The translations under genes were made by a program, and so were the position numbers. This document shows, in pieces, positions 1 to 7,816 of a stretch of DNA of 64,000 nt; the stretch's first letter is position 1, and every line of letters starts with the position of its first letter. Under the pieces are notes generated by a model. That model searched no databases. It worked only from the letters and a program-made list of their open reading frames with translations, and was not told the DNA's origin. Source of the stretch: Thiomicrospira cyclica ALM1 (GTDB lineage: Bacteria; Pseudomonadota; Gammaproteobacteria; Thiomicrospirales; Thiomicrospiraceae); the NCBI RefSeq assembly GCF_000214825.1, contig NC_015581.1, forward strand, positions 1,054,001-1,118,000, read 5' to 3'.

Positions 1-243
1 ACCAAAATGAGTCGCGGCATGGCTATCAAAATCCAGCACATCCAAACGCGCGATCAAACCTTCAATATCGGCAAGATTCCGCTCAGGTTGGTTAGATCGT
101 TCGGCACCGTAAATCAATTCGCCAACTGTAATCGTCGAAATCGCCATCTGCGTCACATGACTATTAAAAGCATCACGGACCTGCCTAGGTCGGTTTTTTA
201 AGGTATAAATCAGAATATTGGTATCGAGCAAATACTTGATCAT
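1..243 (-). CDS. VapC-like PIN-domain toxin, 3' end cut by window edge
   Basis: Reverse-strand reading from the ATG at 243 gives MIKYLLDTNILIYTLKNRP and then an ISTITVGELIYGAE stretch. This is the start of a VapC ribonuclease: the first PIN acidic residue is in LLDTN and the conserved Glu is in GELIYGAE. About 81 codons lie inside the window and the C-terminal catalytic acids are outside it. The start codon overlaps the stop of the upstream antitoxin gene by 4 nt (ATGA), the usual vapBC arrangement. VapC toxins cleave tRNA or rRNA and are neutralised by VapB. Family assignment is firm; RNA target unknown. Confidence 0.9.
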   Translation of the reverse strand, partial: MIKYLLDTNILIYTLKNRPRQVRDAFNSHVTQMAISTITVGELIYGAERSNQPERNLADIEGLIARLDVLDFDSHAATHFG

Positions 244-476
244 AAGGATTCGCGAAGCTGATCCGGCTCTTGCGCACGCTCGTTCATAAAATCATCGCTC
301 ACACCTACAGCATCAAACCAATCATCCCACGTCTGTTCAAGCGGGGTGATAATGCGAGTTTTGCCAATTGCGGTAATGACAACCTGCTTAATACTTTCGT
401 CCAAGGCAACCGATTTTGGCAAACGTACGGCCTGAGATTGGTTATTTTTAAAAAGGGTTGTTGTAATTGCAGTCAT
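240..476 (-). CDS. VapB-like AbrB-type antitoxin
   Basis: The protein is 78 residues, starting at the ATG at 476 with a GTG one codon upstream. It has an N-terminal SpoVT/AbrB swapped-hairpin signature (FKNNQSQAVRLPKSVAL) that binds operator DNA and autoregulates the operon. The acidic, Trp-rich C-terminal tail (WDDWFDAVGVSDDF) is of the kind that wraps the partner toxin's active site. It is translationally coupled to the VapC-like gene (ATGA overlap). A repeat cluster begins about 80 bp upstream of its start. Confidence 0.88.
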   Translation of the reverse strand: MTAITTTLFKNNQSQAVRLPKSVALDESIKQVVITAIGKTRIITPLEQTWDDWFDAVGVSDDFMNERAQEPDQLRESL

Positions 477-556
477 CACAAATGTCCTGTATATCCAAAA
501 GGTTTATACATGTTAATCTAATCCAGTACGGCGGTCAAACAGCAACGAAACTTCGA

Positions 557-727
557 GAGATCCTGAATCAAGTTCAGGATGACACCACCTTGTCATTCCG
601 GCAGATTACCCCGTCATTCCGGCGAAGGCCGGAATCTCCAACCGACTGTGCAAACCCTCGAGAGATCCTGAATCAAGTTCAGGATGACACCACTGGGTTC
701 AGGATGACGGGGTTGGGTTCAGGATTA
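557..727. repeat. Cluster of short palindromic intergenic repeats
   Basis: Three inverted-repeat units are visible. Two identical copies read GATCCTGAATCAAGTTCAGG (near 559 and 664), and one reads ATTCCGGCGAAGGCCGGAAT (about 615-634). Each is followed or preceded by GATGAC/GTCAT. Partial TTCAGGATGAC copies follow near 698 and 719. They fill the space between vapB and the end of galE. The same family recurs inside galE, just upstream of galE and near 28 kb. They resemble REP-type elements of many proteobacteria and could form hairpins in transcripts. Confidence 0.85.
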
Positions 728-737
728 CAAAACCTGA

Positions 738-1829
738 TTACTTATACCCATTCGGATTCATCGACTGCCAGCGCCAAGCGTCTTCGCACATTCGCTCTAT
801 GCCCAATTCCGCTTTCCAGCCCAACATTTCAAACGCATAGCTCGGGTCGGCATAACATTGCGCGACATCACCAGGCCTGCGGGCTACAATTTCATAAGGC
901 ACAGCTTTACCCGATGCCTGTTCAAACGCCTTCACCATTTCCAATACCGAATAACCGCGCCCAGTGCCTAAATTCACCGTCACCAGGCCTGGTTGTTGCA
1001 TTAACTTCCGCAAGGCCGCCACATGGCCTTTCGCTAAATCCACCACATGAATATAATCGCGCACCCCTGTGCCATCGACTGTATCGTAATCGCCACCAAA
1101 TACAGACAACTTCTCACGCTGCCCCACCGCCACCTGCGATACAAACGGCATCAAATTATTCGGAATCCCATTCGGGTCTTCACCAATCAAACCCGACTCA
1201 TGCGCCCCAATCGGATTAAAATAACGCAACAAACCAATCGACCAATCTGAATCACTTGCAAAAACATCCCGCAAAATGTTTTCCACCATCAACTTCGAAG
1301 CGCCATACGGATTGGTGGTCGATAACGGAAAATCCTCACGAATTGGCACACTCTTTGGGTCTCCGTACACCGTCGCCGACGAACTAAACACCACCCGCTT
1401 GCAACCAAACTCCGCCATTACCTCAAACAACGCCACCGAACCCGATACATTGTTATCGTAATAACGCAACGGCATCGCCACCGATTCCCCCACCGCCTTC
1501 AAGCCGGCAAAATGAATCACCGCTTCAATCTCAAACCGCGCAAAAACCGAACGCAACAACCCCCGATCCCGAATATCCCCTTGGATAAAAGTTAAACGTG
1601 CGTCATCCCGGACTTGATCCGGGATCTCCAACCGGCTAACACTGTCATTCCGGCGAAGGCCGGAATCTCCATCCAACAACTCAACCCCAGCAATCCCCGC
1701 AACCCGCTCAAGCGAGGCCACAGAACTATTACTCAAATTATCCACCACCACCAAATCATACCCAGCCGCCAACAACTCAACACACGTATGCGACCCGATA
1801 TACCCCGCACCACCTGTCACTAAAATCAT
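738..1829 (-). CDS. galE: UDP-glucose 4-epimerase with an in-frame palindromic-repeat insertion
   Basis: GalE interconverts UDP-glucose and UDP-galactose (or the N-acetyl forms) for surface glycans. The N-terminal NAD-binding glycine motif GGAGYIGSH lies at residues 6-14; a SSSATVYG segment and the catalytic YGASK (YxxxK) follow. The start is ATG at 1829 (a TTG lies one codon upstream). The protein has 363 residues, 25 more than the 338 of E. coli GalE. The excess matches residues 53-77, which are encoded by two back-to-back palindromic repeats (see 1599-1673). This region between the Rossmann strands and the GDIRD segment is surface-variable in the family, so the enzyme may still work. A second, insertion-free galE lies at 3935-4933. 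Confidence 0.93.
   Translation of the reverse strand: MILVTGGAGYIGSHTCVELLAAGYDLVVVDNLSNSSVASLERVAGIAGVELLDGDSGLRRNDSVSRLEIPDQVRDDARLTFIQGDIRDRGLLRSVFARFEIEAVIHFAGLKAVGESVAMPLRYYDNNVSGSVALFEVMAEFGCKRVVFSSSATVYGDPKSVPIREDFPLSTTNPYGASKLMVENILRDVFASDSDWSIGLLRYFNPIGAHESGLIGEDPNGIPNNLMPFVSQVAVGQREKLSVFGGDYDTVDGTGVRDYIHVVDLAKGHVAALRKLMQQPGLVTVNLGTGRGYSVLEMVKAFEQASGKAVPYEIVARRPGDVAQCYADPSYAFEMLGWKAELGIERMCEDAWRWQSMNPNGYK
1599..1673 (-). repeat. 75-nt palindromic repeat pair inserted in frame in galE
   Basis: Two units of the same repeat family seen around galE lie inside the coding sequence: ATTCCGGCGAAGGCCGGAAT (about 1647-1666) and ATCCCGGACTTGATCCGGGAT (about 1605-1625, 21 nt with one unpaired centre). 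In the galE reading frame they encode [10 protein letters not shown] and then [12 protein letters not shown], with no stop. The insertion is about 25 codons. The closely related epimerase at 3935-4933 lacks any equivalent. Confidence 0.88.
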
Positions 1830-1881
1830 CAAACACTATCCTTGGAAAACTCCACGCGTCACGCAAATTTCATAATCTCAA

Positions 1882-1966
1882 AAGATCCCGGCCTTCGCCG
1901 GGATGACATAAATAAAAAACTGGATGACACCTTTCCAGTAATTCCGGCGCAGGCCGGAATCTCCTA
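1882..1966. repeat. Palindromic repeat pair between the sugar transferase gene and galE
   Basis: Two more copies of the family: ATCCCGGCCTTCGCCGGGAT (about 1885-1904) and ATTCCGGCGCAGGCCGGAAT (about 1940-1959), each with the flanking GATGAC or GGAATCTCC. They lie directly downstream of the sugar transferase stop codon and upstream of galE, where they could act as transcript hairpins in the minus-strand operon. Confidence 0.82.
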
Positions 1967-1967
1967 C

Positions 1968-3308
1968 CTAAATACCTTTTATACTAAAGACAACACCAAC
2001 GGTACGAACAAGGGTTTCTATTTCCAGCCAAATGCTCCAATTCTTGATGTAATACAAATCGTACATCAATTTCTGACGCGCGTCTTCCGTGCAAGACCCA
2101 TAAGGATACATCACCTGCGCCCAACCCGTAATACCAGGGGCCACCAAATGACGCTCGTTATAAAAAGGAATATCGATCTCCAAAGTGTCCGTAAAACACT
2201 TGCGCTCTGGTCGTGGACCCACAAAATGCAAATCCCCCTTAAGCACATTCCAAAGCTGTGGCAACTCATCAATCCGTGTTCTACGCATCAAAGCACCAAA
2301 ATCAAATGCTCTTGGGTCTTTAGAAGTCGCAAACTGCGCACCATTTTTTTCGGCATCAAGATGCATCGACCGAAACTTATACAAGGTAAACTCCTTACCA
2401 CCGCGCCCCACCCGAGTTTGCGAAAAAAACACCGACCCCGGCGACTCGCGGCGAATGCGCCAAGCGGCATACAGCATCAATGGCCAAACTAACACCAAAA
2501 CACCTAACGCCATTACAATATCAACCACACGCTTAACCACATACTGACTTTGAGAATAAGCAGCAATCTGCTCTAAATAGGTTAAATCGGTCGATTGATA
2601 ATTTATGAAACATTTGCGCAACAAGCCTTCCATAAATTGCTCAAATTTAACCAGATGCACGCCCTGCAAATCGGCACGAGTTAACTGCTTAACCCAATCT
2701 TGCTGCTCACGCTTATCAACAACACCGATTACTGGCGTCTGCTCGGGCAACACCACATAGTCAGGTTTAAAATCTGCGAGAACAACCTCCAATGACGAAC
2801 GACTTTTTAAAAACTGCCATTGAAAATGCTGAGCTCGCAAACGCTTCTTTTCAAAACCGGTAAACTTATAAGGAGATAAAAACAAAACCTTAATCAGCGT
2901 ATGCTGACGGTAATAACAAAAATAATTGATTGCCAAACGCGCCAATAGCAACAAAAATGGCGTAAAAAACGCCCAAACCAAAACCACCTTACGACCAAAC
3001 TCGTGTGTTGCAAAAATGACAAAAGCGACCACTAACAAACCAAGCAGGATAATTCCCCAAACCTGAAAAACCAGTTGTAACTTTTTAGCTAAGGTGCGAC
3101 TAGAATACCGACTATAACCATTTGCCAAAGCACTGCCTAACACCATAGCAATCCCTGCCAACAGACCCAGCCAAAAATAAGGCTCCGACCATGGTTTATC
3201 ACCTACCAAACCCTGCACAACATAGAGCAAGGCCAAAGGAAGTATCAGGTCAAACAAACCAAAATATATAAGCGCTTTACGAGAGGAATAGCGAATAATT
3301 CTATGCAT
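1968..3308 (-). CDS. Undecaprenyl-phosphate sugar phosphotransferase (WbaP/WcaJ-like)
   Basis: Initiating glycosyltransferase of surface polysaccharide synthesis: it moves a sugar-1-phosphate from a UDP-sugar to undecaprenyl phosphate at the inner membrane. The first ~130 residues carry several hydrophobic segments, a soluble CoA-binding-like region follows, and the last ~190 residues are the bacterial sugar-transferase domain. That domain has a membrane helix after KRVVDIVMAL, then YKFRSMHLDAE, RRTRIDELPQLWNVLKGD, VGPRPER and APGITGWAQV. Length ~446 is normal for the family. The start is taken at ATG 3308 (GTG at 3314 also possible). It lies upstream of galE, suggesting the first sugar is Gal or Glc. 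Confidence 0.92.
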   Translation of the reverse strand: MHRIIRYSSRKALIYFGLFDLILPLALLYVVQGLVGDKPWSEPYFWLGLLAGIAMVLGSALANGYSRYSSRTLAKKLQLVFQVWGIILLGLLVVAFVIFATHEFGRKVVLVWAFFTPFLLLLARLAINYFCYYRQHTLIKVLFLSPYKFTGFEKKRLRAQHFQWQFLKSRSSLEVVLADFKPDYVVLPEQTPVIGVVDKREQQDWVKQLTRADLQGVHLVKFEQFMEGLLRKCFINYQSTDLTYLEQIAAYSQSQYVVKRVVDIVMALGVLVLVWPLMLYAAWRIRRESPGSVFFSQTRVGRGGKEFTLYKFRSMHLDAEKNGAQFATSKDPRAFDFGALMRRTRIDELPQLWNVLKGDLHFVGPRPERKCFTDTLEIDIPFYNERHLVAPGITGWAQVMYPYGSCTEDARQKLMYDLYYIKNWSIWLEIETLVRTVGVVFSIKGI

Positions 3309-3394
3309 AATCACCGAAAAGATATGGGTAAATAACCAACTAAAATTTTAATCTAGCACATTAACGCTTCGTAATGTTAACCACGAGAAAGCTT

Positions 3395-3865
3395 TTACTC
3401 CAAATCTCGGCGCAACATCTCCAACACCTCAAATGCGCGTGCCAAATCTTCGTGCGGAATAGACAAAAAGCGTTTCAAAGAACGCTTTAGCTCAGTGGTC
3501 GAAATATTCTTCGTACGCTCTAGATACACCACTTCACACAACTCTTCTAAAAAATCGAACTTACCTTTCCAATCATCGCCTATCGCAAAAACATCCACGC
3601 CATGTTCTTTAATATCGGTCAGTTTTTGTTCCCAAGTGGTTTCAGGAATCACCAAATCAACATACTTAATCGAGCGCACAATCTCCGCACGCTGATCATA
3701 AGGAATCAAGGTTTTTTTACCCTTGCCATTATTAAACTCATCCGTTGACACGGCCACCACCAAACGGTCGCCCATCTCACTCAACTTACGCAATAAATTT
3801 AAATGCCCAATATGGAACATATCAAATGTTCCATAAGTAATAATCGTTCTTGGTTTGCTACTCAT
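3395..3865 (-). CDS. TagD-like glycerol-3-phosphate cytidylyltransferase family protein
   Basis: Small nucleotidyltransferase of the cytidylyltransferase family, 156 residues. It has the HxGH signature (HIGHLNLL, about residues 17-24), the GDDWKGKFD segment and the ISTTELK motif (in place of the classical ISTT(x)I) that contacts CTP. By family it makes CDP-glycerol or a similar CDP-alditol. CDP-glycerol would feed the TagF-like transferases further upstream. It lies between the sugar transferase and the second galE on the same strand with short spacers. A second member is at 21002-21415, so the two may activate different alditol phosphates. Confidence 0.88.
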   Translation of the reverse strand: MSSKPRTIITYGTFDMFHIGHLNLLRKLSEMGDRLVVAVSTDEFNNGKGKKTLIPYDQRAEIVRSIKYVDLVIPETTWEQKLTDIKEHGVDVFAIGDDWKGKFDFLEELCEVVYLERTKNISTTELKRSLKRFLSIPHEDLARAFEVLEMLRRDLE

Positions 3866-3934
3866 CTTATACTCATCTTAAAAAGGTCATAATTAACTAA
3901 ACTTGCACAAATCATACATCAGTTACCACCAAAT

Positions 3935-4933
3935 TCAACTTAATAACGCCTTATCACGAAGCTCCCACGCCCACGCATGGCGGATAATGGTTTCTAGGTC
4001 ATCATAGAAGGGTTGCCAGCCTAAAACGGCGCGAGCTTGGGTGGCATCGGCGACCAATATCGCGGGATCGCCAGCACGACGCTCACCTTCTTTGACCACT
4101 AACTCACAGCCATCCTCCGCCACTACGCGCTTAACCACCTCAATCACCTGTTGCACCGAATAACCCGCGCCATTGCCCAAATTAAACGCCAACGCACCTT
4201 GACCCGCACCCGTGATTAAATGCTCCAACGCCAACAAATGCGCCGAACACAAATCCTGAATATGAATATAGTCACGAACACAACTCCCATCCGCCGTCGC
4301 ATAATCTCGGCCAAAAACCGTAATCGCCTCACGTCGCCCCGACGCCGCCTGTAAAATCAACGGAATTAAATGGGTTTCCGGGTCATGGTTCTCGCCCAGA
4401 TCGCCTTCAGGATCCGCGCCGCACGCATTAAAATAACGCAAGCACACCGAATTCAAACCATAAGCAGTAGCGTAATCTTTCAGGATACGCTCCACCATCA
4501 ACTTACTCGCCCCATACGGGTTAATCGGCCTTTGCGGGTGCGCCTCATCAATCGGCGTGTAGTCCGGCTCACCAAAAGTCGCGGCCGTCGACGAAAATAT
4601 AAAATGTCTCACATCATGGCGCACCATCACATCCAACAAATTCAACGTATTCGAAACATTATTGCGATAATACTTGGATGGATAATCGACCGACTCCCCC
4701 ACCAAACTGTTCGCGGCAAAATGCATCACCCCATCAAAAGAATGCTTGGCAAATAACCCTTCCAACAAATGAATATCGGCTAAGTCACCCACCACCAACT
4801 CACCATACTTCACCGCCGAACGAAAACCGGTAGAAAGATTATCCAACACCACCACATCATGCCCGGCTTTTGCCAGCATCTTCACCATGTGAGAACCGAT
4901 ATAACCCGCACCACCAACCACAAGAATGTTCAT
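3935..4933 (-). CDS. galE: UDP-glucose 4-epimerase, second copy
   Basis: Extended short-chain dehydrogenase of 332 residues. It has NAD-binding GGAGYIGSH at residues 7-15, FSSTAATFGEP, catalytic YGASK ([11 protein letters not shown]) and the substrate-loop RYFNACGADPEGDLGE. It shares motif order with the GalE at 738-1829 but differs throughout, so it is an older paralogue and not a recent duplication. Substrate range (Glc/Gal versus GlcNAc/GalNAc) cannot be read from motifs. It is likely co-transcribed toward the cytidylyltransferase and sugar transferase. Confidence 0.92.
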   Translation of the reverse strand: MNILVVGGAGYIGSHMVKMLAKAGHDVVVLDNLSTGFRSAVKYGELVVGDLADIHLLEGLFAKHSFDGVMHFAANSLVGESVDYPSKYYRNNVSNTLNLLDVMVRHDVRHFIFSSTAATFGEPDYTPIDEAHPQRPINPYGASKLMVERILKDYATAYGLNSVCLRYFNACGADPEGDLGENHDPETHLIPLILQAASGRREAITVFGRDYATADGSCVRDYIHIQDLCSAHLLALEHLITGAGQGALAFNLGNGAGYSVQQVIEVVKRVVAEDGCELVVKEGERRAGDPAILVADATQARAVLGWQPFYDDLETIIRHAWAWELRDKALLS

Positions 4934-5020
4934 AAACTACTCTGCCCCAAATATTAAAAACAACAACCTACTTCATCACGATTGAAAAAGGCAAAAAGTC
5001 CAACAAATACGCGCCCCAAA

Positions 5021-5217
5021 AACTACGCCAGCAACATTAAATTCACTTCAACATCAAAACCTAAATCTTTGCACCAGGCTTGGTGGTCTTTGACTTCGGT
5101 CCATTGGGTTAGGAAGATGAAGTCTAGGCCAGCGGTTTGGGCAGCTTGGTAGTCGTATTTGCTGTCGCCGAGGAATAAGACAGGCCTGGTGATATTGCCG
5201 GTTTTTATTTCTTCCAT
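5021..5217 (-). pseudogene. 3' fragment of HAD phosphatase gene (copy A)
   Basis: An open stretch of 64 codons is closely similar to the last 64 residues of the intact HAD phosphatase at 7962-8600. It includes motif IV (FLGDSKYDYQAA) and the C-terminal WTEVKDHQAWCK segment. Motif I (the nucleophile Asp) is missing, so it cannot encode a working enzyme. It forms the left end of an array in which HAD 3' fragments alternate with toxin-antitoxin modules. A CAGGCCTG palindrome lies at 5181, near where the similarity ends. Confidence 0.88.
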
Positions 5218-5274
5218 TCTTTAAAAGTGGCTGTCCTTTTAATGCTTAGAAAAAAACTTTCTTTTCTCACGCGA

Positions 5275-5661
5275 TTATTCCTTAAGTTCAACGGTTGTCA
5301 CCTTTAAATCTAGCATCTTGAAATCATCAACATTATTGGTCACTATTTCAAAGCCATGCACCTGCGCGGTAGCACCAATAATCGCATCGGGCGTTTTAAT
5401 TTTATATTGTTGCCTGTTTATAATCGTACGATTTGCCACAACTTCATCAAGTTCATAAACCGTAGCATTTGAAATAAACTCGATCGCTTTGTCATTTAAA
5501 GCAACATCACTCAAAAGTTTCTGCCAACTCAAAAACTCAATTTTCGTGATAATCGAAATATTAAAACTGGAACGAAGAATCTCAACCAATGACCTATCAT
5601 CGGTAAGACCATTAAAAAAATAGATGACAACATTGGTATCAAGCAAATATTTGTTTTTCAC
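5275..5661 (-). CDS. PIN-domain (VapC-like) toxin, intact
   Basis: Protein of 128 residues starting MKNKYLLDTNVVIYFF, with the first PIN Asp in LLDTN, a Glu in TKIEFLSW and later acids in IKTPDAIIGATA and NNVDDF. These four acidic positions bind the Mg ions that cleave RNA. It follows its antitoxin gene by 3 nt, so the two are one operon. Of the three toxin genes in this array it is the only one without a disruption. No similarity to the left-edge VapC beyond the fold is obvious. Confidence 0.88.
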   Translation of the reverse strand: MKNKYLLDTNVVIYFFNGLTDDRSLVEILRSSFNISIITKIEFLSWQKLLSDVALNDKAIEFISNATVYELDEVVANRTIINRQQYKIKTPDAIIGATAQVHGFEIVTNNVDDFKMLDLKVTTVELKE

Positions 5662-5664
5662 CGC

Positions 5665-5895
5665 TTAATCCCATTCGCTTCTAATCTGCGATAAATACGC
5701 ATCCACACTAGCCTTACTCGCTGAGGCCGCACCGAAAAACGCCATCGGGTCAAAGGTCTTCAGTTGCTCTACTTGCGTTGTTTTAACCAAATCAAAAAGC
5801 GGCAATACAATAACCTCTACATCCTTACCCACATACTCTTTTGGAATATGCAAATTGTAATACTCGTTATCTGGTCTAATAATTTCTCTCAACAT
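5665..5895 (-). CDS. Antitoxin partner of the PIN toxin at 5275
   Basis: Protein of 76 residues with an N-terminal segment rich in beta pattern (YYNLHIPKEYVGKDVEVIVLPLF) and an acidic helical C-terminus (VDAYLSQIRSEWD). The layout, size and position immediately upstream of a PIN toxin gene identify it as the antitoxin. The phrase KxVEVIVLPL is shared in spirit with the two other antitoxins in the array (KVIVLMED, KVIVLSES), so the three are likely distant relatives. The exact family name is not certain. Confidence 0.78.
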   Translation of the reverse strand: MLREIIRPDNEYYNLHIPKEYVGKDVEVIVLPLFDLVKTTQVEQLKTFDPMAFFGAASASKASVDAYLSQIRSEWD

Positions 5896-6001
5896 ACTTC
5901 ACCATTCCTTTTCTAAATATTCATACGCCTTAGCAAAGTATAGCTAAGTCAATTAAACCATATCAAATAAATTGCTTTTCATGAATAAGCCCAGCTCACC
6001 A

Positions 6002-6070
6002 CACCAGGCCTGGTGGTCTTTGACTTCGGTAGTCGTATTTGCTATCGCCGAGGAATAAAGCAGGCCTGGC
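6002..6070 (-). pseudogene. Internally deleted HAD 3' fragment (copy B)
   Basis: A 69-bp remnant of the HAD gene made of two matching pieces with the middle deleted: CACCAGGCCTGGTGGTCTTT and then, after a gap, TAGTCGTATTTGCTATCGCC. Its two outer limits coincide with CAGGCCTG palindromes at 6005 and 6061. Homology to the intact gene starts and stops at these sites. It lies between the first and second toxin-antitoxin modules. Confidence 0.8.
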
Positions 6071-6078
6071 GTGGCACC

Positions 6079-6499
6079 TCAACGCTTATCAAAACGGATT
6101 TGTAATTTTAAAAGATCATCTACCAGCAAACCATTTTGCATGTCTTCAGAATACAGTCGGCAACAACCTTCGTTACTAGCAGCCGCAACGATCAACGAAT
6201 CATAGTAAGAAAACTTATACCTCTCTCAAATCACACGCTTTCAAAAACGTATCTTTACCAAGATCAGCCACCCAATATCGACTATATGCACTCTCAACAA
6301 ACTTACAAACCTCGTTATTTTTGAAAAGTAGTTTTTTAATTAAATTATTACTCACCTCATTCAACACTTGACCGGAAATGACACAATTTTCTTGTGACAC
6401 TATCTCACCAGCAATCTTTTGCTTCTCCAAGTCTAGATCACTAAACGCATACAAGAAAATATTCGAATCAACAAAGACCTTATCATTCATTGGCTTCAT
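6079..6499 (-). pseudogene. PIN-domain toxin gene broken by a frameshift
   Basis: The frame beginning at 6499 (MKPMNDKVFVDSNIFLYAF) reaches a stop at 6215 right after KACDLREV. Shifting frame at the GAGAGAGG run near 6222-6230 restores a continuous PIN C-terminus: RYKFSYYDSLIVAAAS, then LYSEDMQNG and a stop at 6079. The DS and ED acids lost by the frameshift are needed for PIN catalysis. The simplest cause is loss of one AG dinucleotide in the run. As it stands the product is an 94-residue truncated toxin. It overlaps its antitoxin gene by 17 nt. Confidence 0.82.
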
Positions 6500-6707
6500 C
6501 TCGGCTCAAAAACACGGTGCCTTGCTCTAAATGCCTTGGTTTATTAAGCAAACTGGCGATAAAATCATCTTGACTCGCAAAAAAGTCGCCACTATCCAAA
6601 TCCTCCATTAGCACAATAACCTTGGCATGTTTATTAAGAACCTTGTTATAATCTTTAATTTCAATATATTTACTTTTAATATCCGTCTCAAATTCAATCG
6701 CGTACAT
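6483..6707 (-). CDS. Antitoxin partner of the broken PIN toxin at 6079
   Basis: Protein of 74 residues from the ATG at 6707, chosen because MYAIEFETDIKSKYIEI aligns with MYAIEFETDVTSPFIRL of the antitoxin at 7480-7716 and a GAGGAGTGG-type ribosome site precedes it. It has a beta-rich N-terminal half ending KVIVLMED and an acidic C-terminal tail. It remains open although its toxin is frameshifted. It may be non-functional baggage or still act on a related toxin. Confidence 0.78.
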   Translation of the reverse strand: MYAIEFETDIKSKYIEIKDYNKVLNKHAKVIVLMEDLDSGDFFASQDDFIASLLNKPRHLEQGTVFLSRDEANE

Positions 6708-6903
6708 AAGCCACTCCTCATGATAGTTAAACCGAATCGCTATTCTACCCAAAAACCAACCCATAAGCCTATCAAGCGTGCCTCGCTTTTCGTGTGATCA
6801 TCGGTCTGCTCACTCTTTGGTGTTGTCATCCAGTAGACTCCTCCACGCCCTGCAACCCTAAAAAACCGGGACCAGAGTAAAATTCATTAAAATCAAAACT
6901 TAG

Positions 6904-7060
6904 GAGTCTGCCGCTTTGGCGGCTTGGTAGTCGTATTTGCTGTCGCCGAGGAATAAAGCAGGCCTGGTGGCCTTTGACTTCGGTCCACTGGGTTAAGAAG
7001 ATAAAGTCTAGGCCAGCGGTTTGGGCAGCTTGGTAGTCGTATTTACTGTCGCCGAGGACG
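6904..7060 (-). pseudogene. Two fused HAD 3' fragments (copies C and D)
   Basis: Two partial copies of the HAD gene 3' end are joined head to tail. The first (about 6904-6966) carries GGCTTGGTAGTCGTATTTGC and ends at a CAGGCCTG site (6959). The second (about 6969-7057) resumes with CTTTGACTTCGGTCCACTGG and again covers the TAGTCGTATTTACTGTCGCC part. In the intact-type sequence these parts are about 100 bp apart, each next to a palindrome. The junction is therefore as expected from recombination between the two palindromes. The 6708-6903 stretch has no gene I can support. Confidence 0.82.
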
Positions 7061-7106
7061 ATGAGTAATTTGCCATTAGCGCGACTCTAAACTCAAATTT
7101 AAAACC

Positions 7107-7493
7107 TTAAACAAGCTCAAATGCCACAGCTTGCTCACCAAGAACTCGCAGCAATTTTTGGTCTGACGTAATCAAAACCGCATTCTCCACTACAGCCGTC
7201 GTCGCCACGATTGCATCAGGCATTTTTAATGATGACTGGCATCTTAGTTCCGTTACTTTAGCTATCAAGTTAGCGTTGGCGGAGACAATATCCACGACTT
7301 CAACGCGGTCCTTAAATTTAGAAAACAACATTAAATCATCCTAGCTGATACCTGAAAAGGACTTAAATTCCAACTCGCTTATCACAGATATCGCAAGATA
7401 CTGCGCAGATGAAATCAGATTTAATAGGTCACGATTACCTTTAAGCAACTGAATAATGGCATTGGTATCTAAAACGAATCTACACCCATTCAT
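7107..7493 (-). pseudogene. PIN-domain toxin gene interrupted by an amber codon
   Basis: From the ATG at 7493 the frame reads MNGCRFVLDTNAIIQLLKG to ELEFKSFSGIS and hits TAG at 7341-7343. The same frame then continues without shift as DDLMLFSKFKDRVEVVDI, MPDAIVATTAVV and ITSDQKLLRVLG to a stop at 7107. Together this is one complete PIN protein with a single nonsense codon. The catalytic Asp of MPDAIVATTA and the TSDQKL acid lie beyond the stop. The start overlaps the antitoxin gene by 14 nt. Read-through by a suppressor cannot be excluded. Confidence 0.85.
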
Positions 7494-7716
7494 CACGCAA
7501 CCTTTGCTGCACTTTAAGAGCGTCACCCTGCCAAGTCAAACGACCAACTAAATCATCAAAATTGTATTTTGATTGATGAACTGACGGAGCAGGCACTTCA
7601 TCTGAAAGTGACTCTGAAAGCACGATTACCTTGACATGTTGATTCTTCAACTTCTCATAATCATGTAATCGAATAAACGGGCTCGTCACATCGGTTTCAA
7701 ATTCAATGGCATACAT
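7480..7716 (-). CDS. Antitoxin partner of the interrupted PIN toxin at 7107
   Basis: Protein of 78 residues from ATG 7716 (MYAIEFETDVTSPFIRLHDY), close in its N-terminus to the antitoxin at 6483-6707. It has KVIVLSES at the end of the beta-rich half and a charged tail (VQQRLRDEWV) typical of toxin-wrapping helices. An in-frame alternative start lies upstream at 7743, but the shared MYAIEFETD start is preferred. Confidence 0.8.
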   Translation of the reverse strand: MYAIEFETDVTSPFIRLHDYEKLKNQHVKVIVLSESLSDEVPAPSVHQSKYNFDDLVGRLTWQGDALKVQQRLRDEWV

Positions 7717-7816
7717 TTCACTTACTCCTAAATATAAACCCACACTTTAAAACAAACCGGCACCCTAGCTTTGGATTGTAATCCCCCCATTTATAACCGA
7801 AGTTAAAAGTAGAGGG

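Noticed and set aside
7-201. Small plus-strand frame at the left edge
   Set aside because: It is antisense to the clear VapC-like frame that overlaps VapB with ATGA.
467-1219. Long plus-strand reading frame through the repeats and galE
   Set aside because: It runs antisense to galE, is composed of translated repeats and low-complexity Pro/Ser/His, and has no family features.
557-2000. CRISPR-like array from recurring 25-30 nt palindromes around galE
   Set aside because: Copies are irregularly spaced, mixed in orientation and sequence subtype, and have no unique equal-length spacers or cas genes.
6868-6903. GGGACCAGAGTAAAATTCAT stretch resembling sequence seen beside REP-associated transposases
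   Set aside because: No transposase remnant accompanies it and the match is from memory of a common motif; not enough to name an element.
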